Assembly (NCBI RefSeq): GCF_000022905.1
Contig: NC_012590.1
Location: 434,001 to 498,000 of the forward strand
Source: Corynebacterium aurimucosum ATCC 700975
GTDB taxonomy: Bacteria; Actinomycetota; Actinomycetes; Mycobacteriales; Mycobacteriaceae
DNA: 64,000 nucleotides
Reading direction: 5' to 3'
Part shown: piece after piece, positions 63,167-64,000 of the stretch
Numbering within the stretch: the first letter of the stretch is position 1
How the letters are laid out: every line of letters starts with the position of its first letter
The notes under the pieces: model-generated
The model's database searches: none
Seen by the model: the letters and a program-made list of their open reading frames with translations, nothing else
Told to the model about the DNA's origin: nothing
Made by a program: the position numbers and the translations under genes

Positions 63167-64000
63167 TTGAAAACCACCGTTGACCTCAACGCTATTGCCC
63201 ACAATGTTGCCCGCGTGAAGGAGGCGGTGGCCCCGGCCCGCCTCATGTGCGTGGTCAAGGCGGATGCCTATGCCCACGGCATCGAGCGCTGCGCCCCGGT
63301 CATGGCGCAGGCTGGGGCGGATGCCTTCGGGGTGGCCACCTTGGCCGAGGCAGTCGCATTGCGGAAGGTCATCGACAACCTCCCCATCGCTGCTTGGCTG
63401 TGGGAGCCGACGGAGGACCTGGCCCCAGCCCTTGCCGCTGATATCCAGATCGGCATCCCGTCGCTGGCGCACGCCCAAGCGCTCATCGCCGCCGAGACCC
63501 CAACCGAAGCCTTCGTGATGGTGGAGACGGGGATGCACCGCTCGGGAGTCGACAAGCATGTGTGGGAGGAGACCTTCCGCCTGCTTGCCGACGCCCCCCA
63601 CATCACCGTCCTAGGCCTCATGTCCCATTTCGCCTGCGCTGATGAGCCGGAACACCCGCACAATGATCATCAGGAATCGGAGTTCCGCCAGGCCCTAGCG
63701 CTTGCCCGTGAGGTGGGGCTGGAGTGTCCGCTGAACCACCTGGCGAACTCGCCCGCGGCGTTGACCCGCCCCTCAGCTCGTTTCGAGCAGGTGCGCGTCG
63801 GTCTGGCCCTGTATGGGCTTGAACCAGTCGCCGGGCTCGACCATGGACTGGAACCCGCCATGACGTGGGAGGCATCCGTCGTCGCAGTGAAGCCGATTTC
63901 GGCGGGGGAGTCCACATGCTACGGCCTGACCTGGACAGCGGAGAGTGAGCGCGAGCTCGCCACCGTCAGCGTGGGTTATGCCGATGGTCTGCCGCGTGCC
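63164..64000 (+). CDS. alr: Alanine racemase, 3' end outside the window
   Basis: The first 279 residues of a PLP-dependent racemase making D-alanine for peptidoglycan. The PLP lysine is Lys32 in VVKADAYAHG, and FEQVRVGLALYG and SVGYADGLPR are later family blocks. The C-terminal beta domain with its catalytic Tyr lies beyond the window edge. It starts 31 bases after glmS. Confidence 0.95.
   Translation, partial: MLKTTVDLNAIAHNVARVKEAVAPARLMCVVKADAYAHGIERCAPVMAQAGADAFGVATLAEAVALRKVIDNLPIAAWLWEPTEDLAPALAADIQIGIPSLAHAQALIAAETPTEAFVMVETGMHRSGVDKHVWEETFRLLADAPHITVLGLMSHFACADEPEHPHNDHQESEFRQALALAREVGLECPLNHLANSPAALTRPSARFEQVRVGLALYGLEPVAGLDHGLEPAMTWEASVVAVKPISAGESTCYGLTWTAESERELATVSVGYADGLPRA

Noticed and set aside
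1..64000. CRISPR arrays
   Set aside because: No regularly spaced direct repeats were seen; the only repeats are IS ends, hairpins and the in-gene duplication.
1..64000. tRNA or rRNA genes
   Set aside because: No cloverleaf with TTCGA-type T-loop and matching arms was recognised in the intergenic regions, though short gaps were only scanned by eye.

Overview
The window is high-GC actinobacterial DNA and almost certainly chromosomal Corynebacterium. It carries a spc/alpha ribosomal block lacking rpsN and rpmJ, a minimal ESX-4 type VII secretion locus placed as in Mycobacterium tuberculosis (truA ... eccB mycP eccD eccC Rv3446c-like esxU esxT rplM rpsI glmM ... glmS ... alr), IS1249-type and IS3-type insertion sequences, and many genes whose -10 hexamer lies 7-8 bases before the start codon (leaderless mRNAs). 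The species cannot be fixed from the sequence alone.

Layout. 1-5.4 kb: the end of an unidentified gene, then a sucrose module (small membrane protein, PfkB kinase, GH32 sucrose-6-phosphate hydrolase, sucrose EIIBCA). 5.3-8.6 kb: two translationally coupled dynamin-like GTPases. 8.9-22.8 kb: a surface-glycan locus with a TagD-like cytidylyltransferase, a CDP-alcohol phosphotransferase, two GT2 enzymes, a Wzz-like co-polymerase, a Wzy-like polymerase, a lipoprotein, a Wzx-like flippase, a 1,193-residue secreted fibrinogen-like multidomain protein, a frameshifted WecG/TagA glycosyltransferase and an initiating sugar transferase. 23.2-26.7 kb: nested, decaying insertion sequences. 27.2-45 kb: the ribosomal superoperon, split by a formate module (focA, fdhD, DUF6457) and by a tuberculostearic-acid-type pair (methyltransferase and FAD reductase), followed by secY-adk-map, an L,D-transpeptidase, infA, rpsM-rpsK-rpsD-rpoA-rplQ and truA. 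45-54.6 kb: the ESX-4 locus. 55-64 kb: rplM-rpsI, glmM, a three-gene cassette of unknown function, a small membrane protein, a pseudo-hydrolase, glmS and the start of alr.

How the genes fit together. ScrB, the kinase and PtsS import sucrose as sucrose-6-phosphate, split it and phosphorylate the fructose. The 8.9-22.8 kb genes look like a complete Wzx/Wzy-type export route for a cell-surface polymer. Its cytidylyltransferase/CDP-alcohol transferase pair and the fibrinogen-like partner are the most unusual parts. GlmM and GlmS feed amino-sugar precursors and Alr feeds D-alanine to the wall. The ESX-4 genes form a complete minimal secretion core (EccB, EccC, EccD, mycosin, two WXG100 proteins) without EccE. 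The coupled cassette at 57.7-59.9 kb (a small helical protein, a 547-residue Cys/Pro-rich protein and a basic small protein) sits where M. tuberculosis has Rv3440c-Rv3439c and may be functionally linked to it.

Several genes carry lesions: a poly-C extension of ptsS, a +1 shift in wecG/tagA, indels in both IS3 elements and an in-frame TAG in the FAD reductase. Some of these lie in homopolymers, so assembly error and real decay must be told apart.
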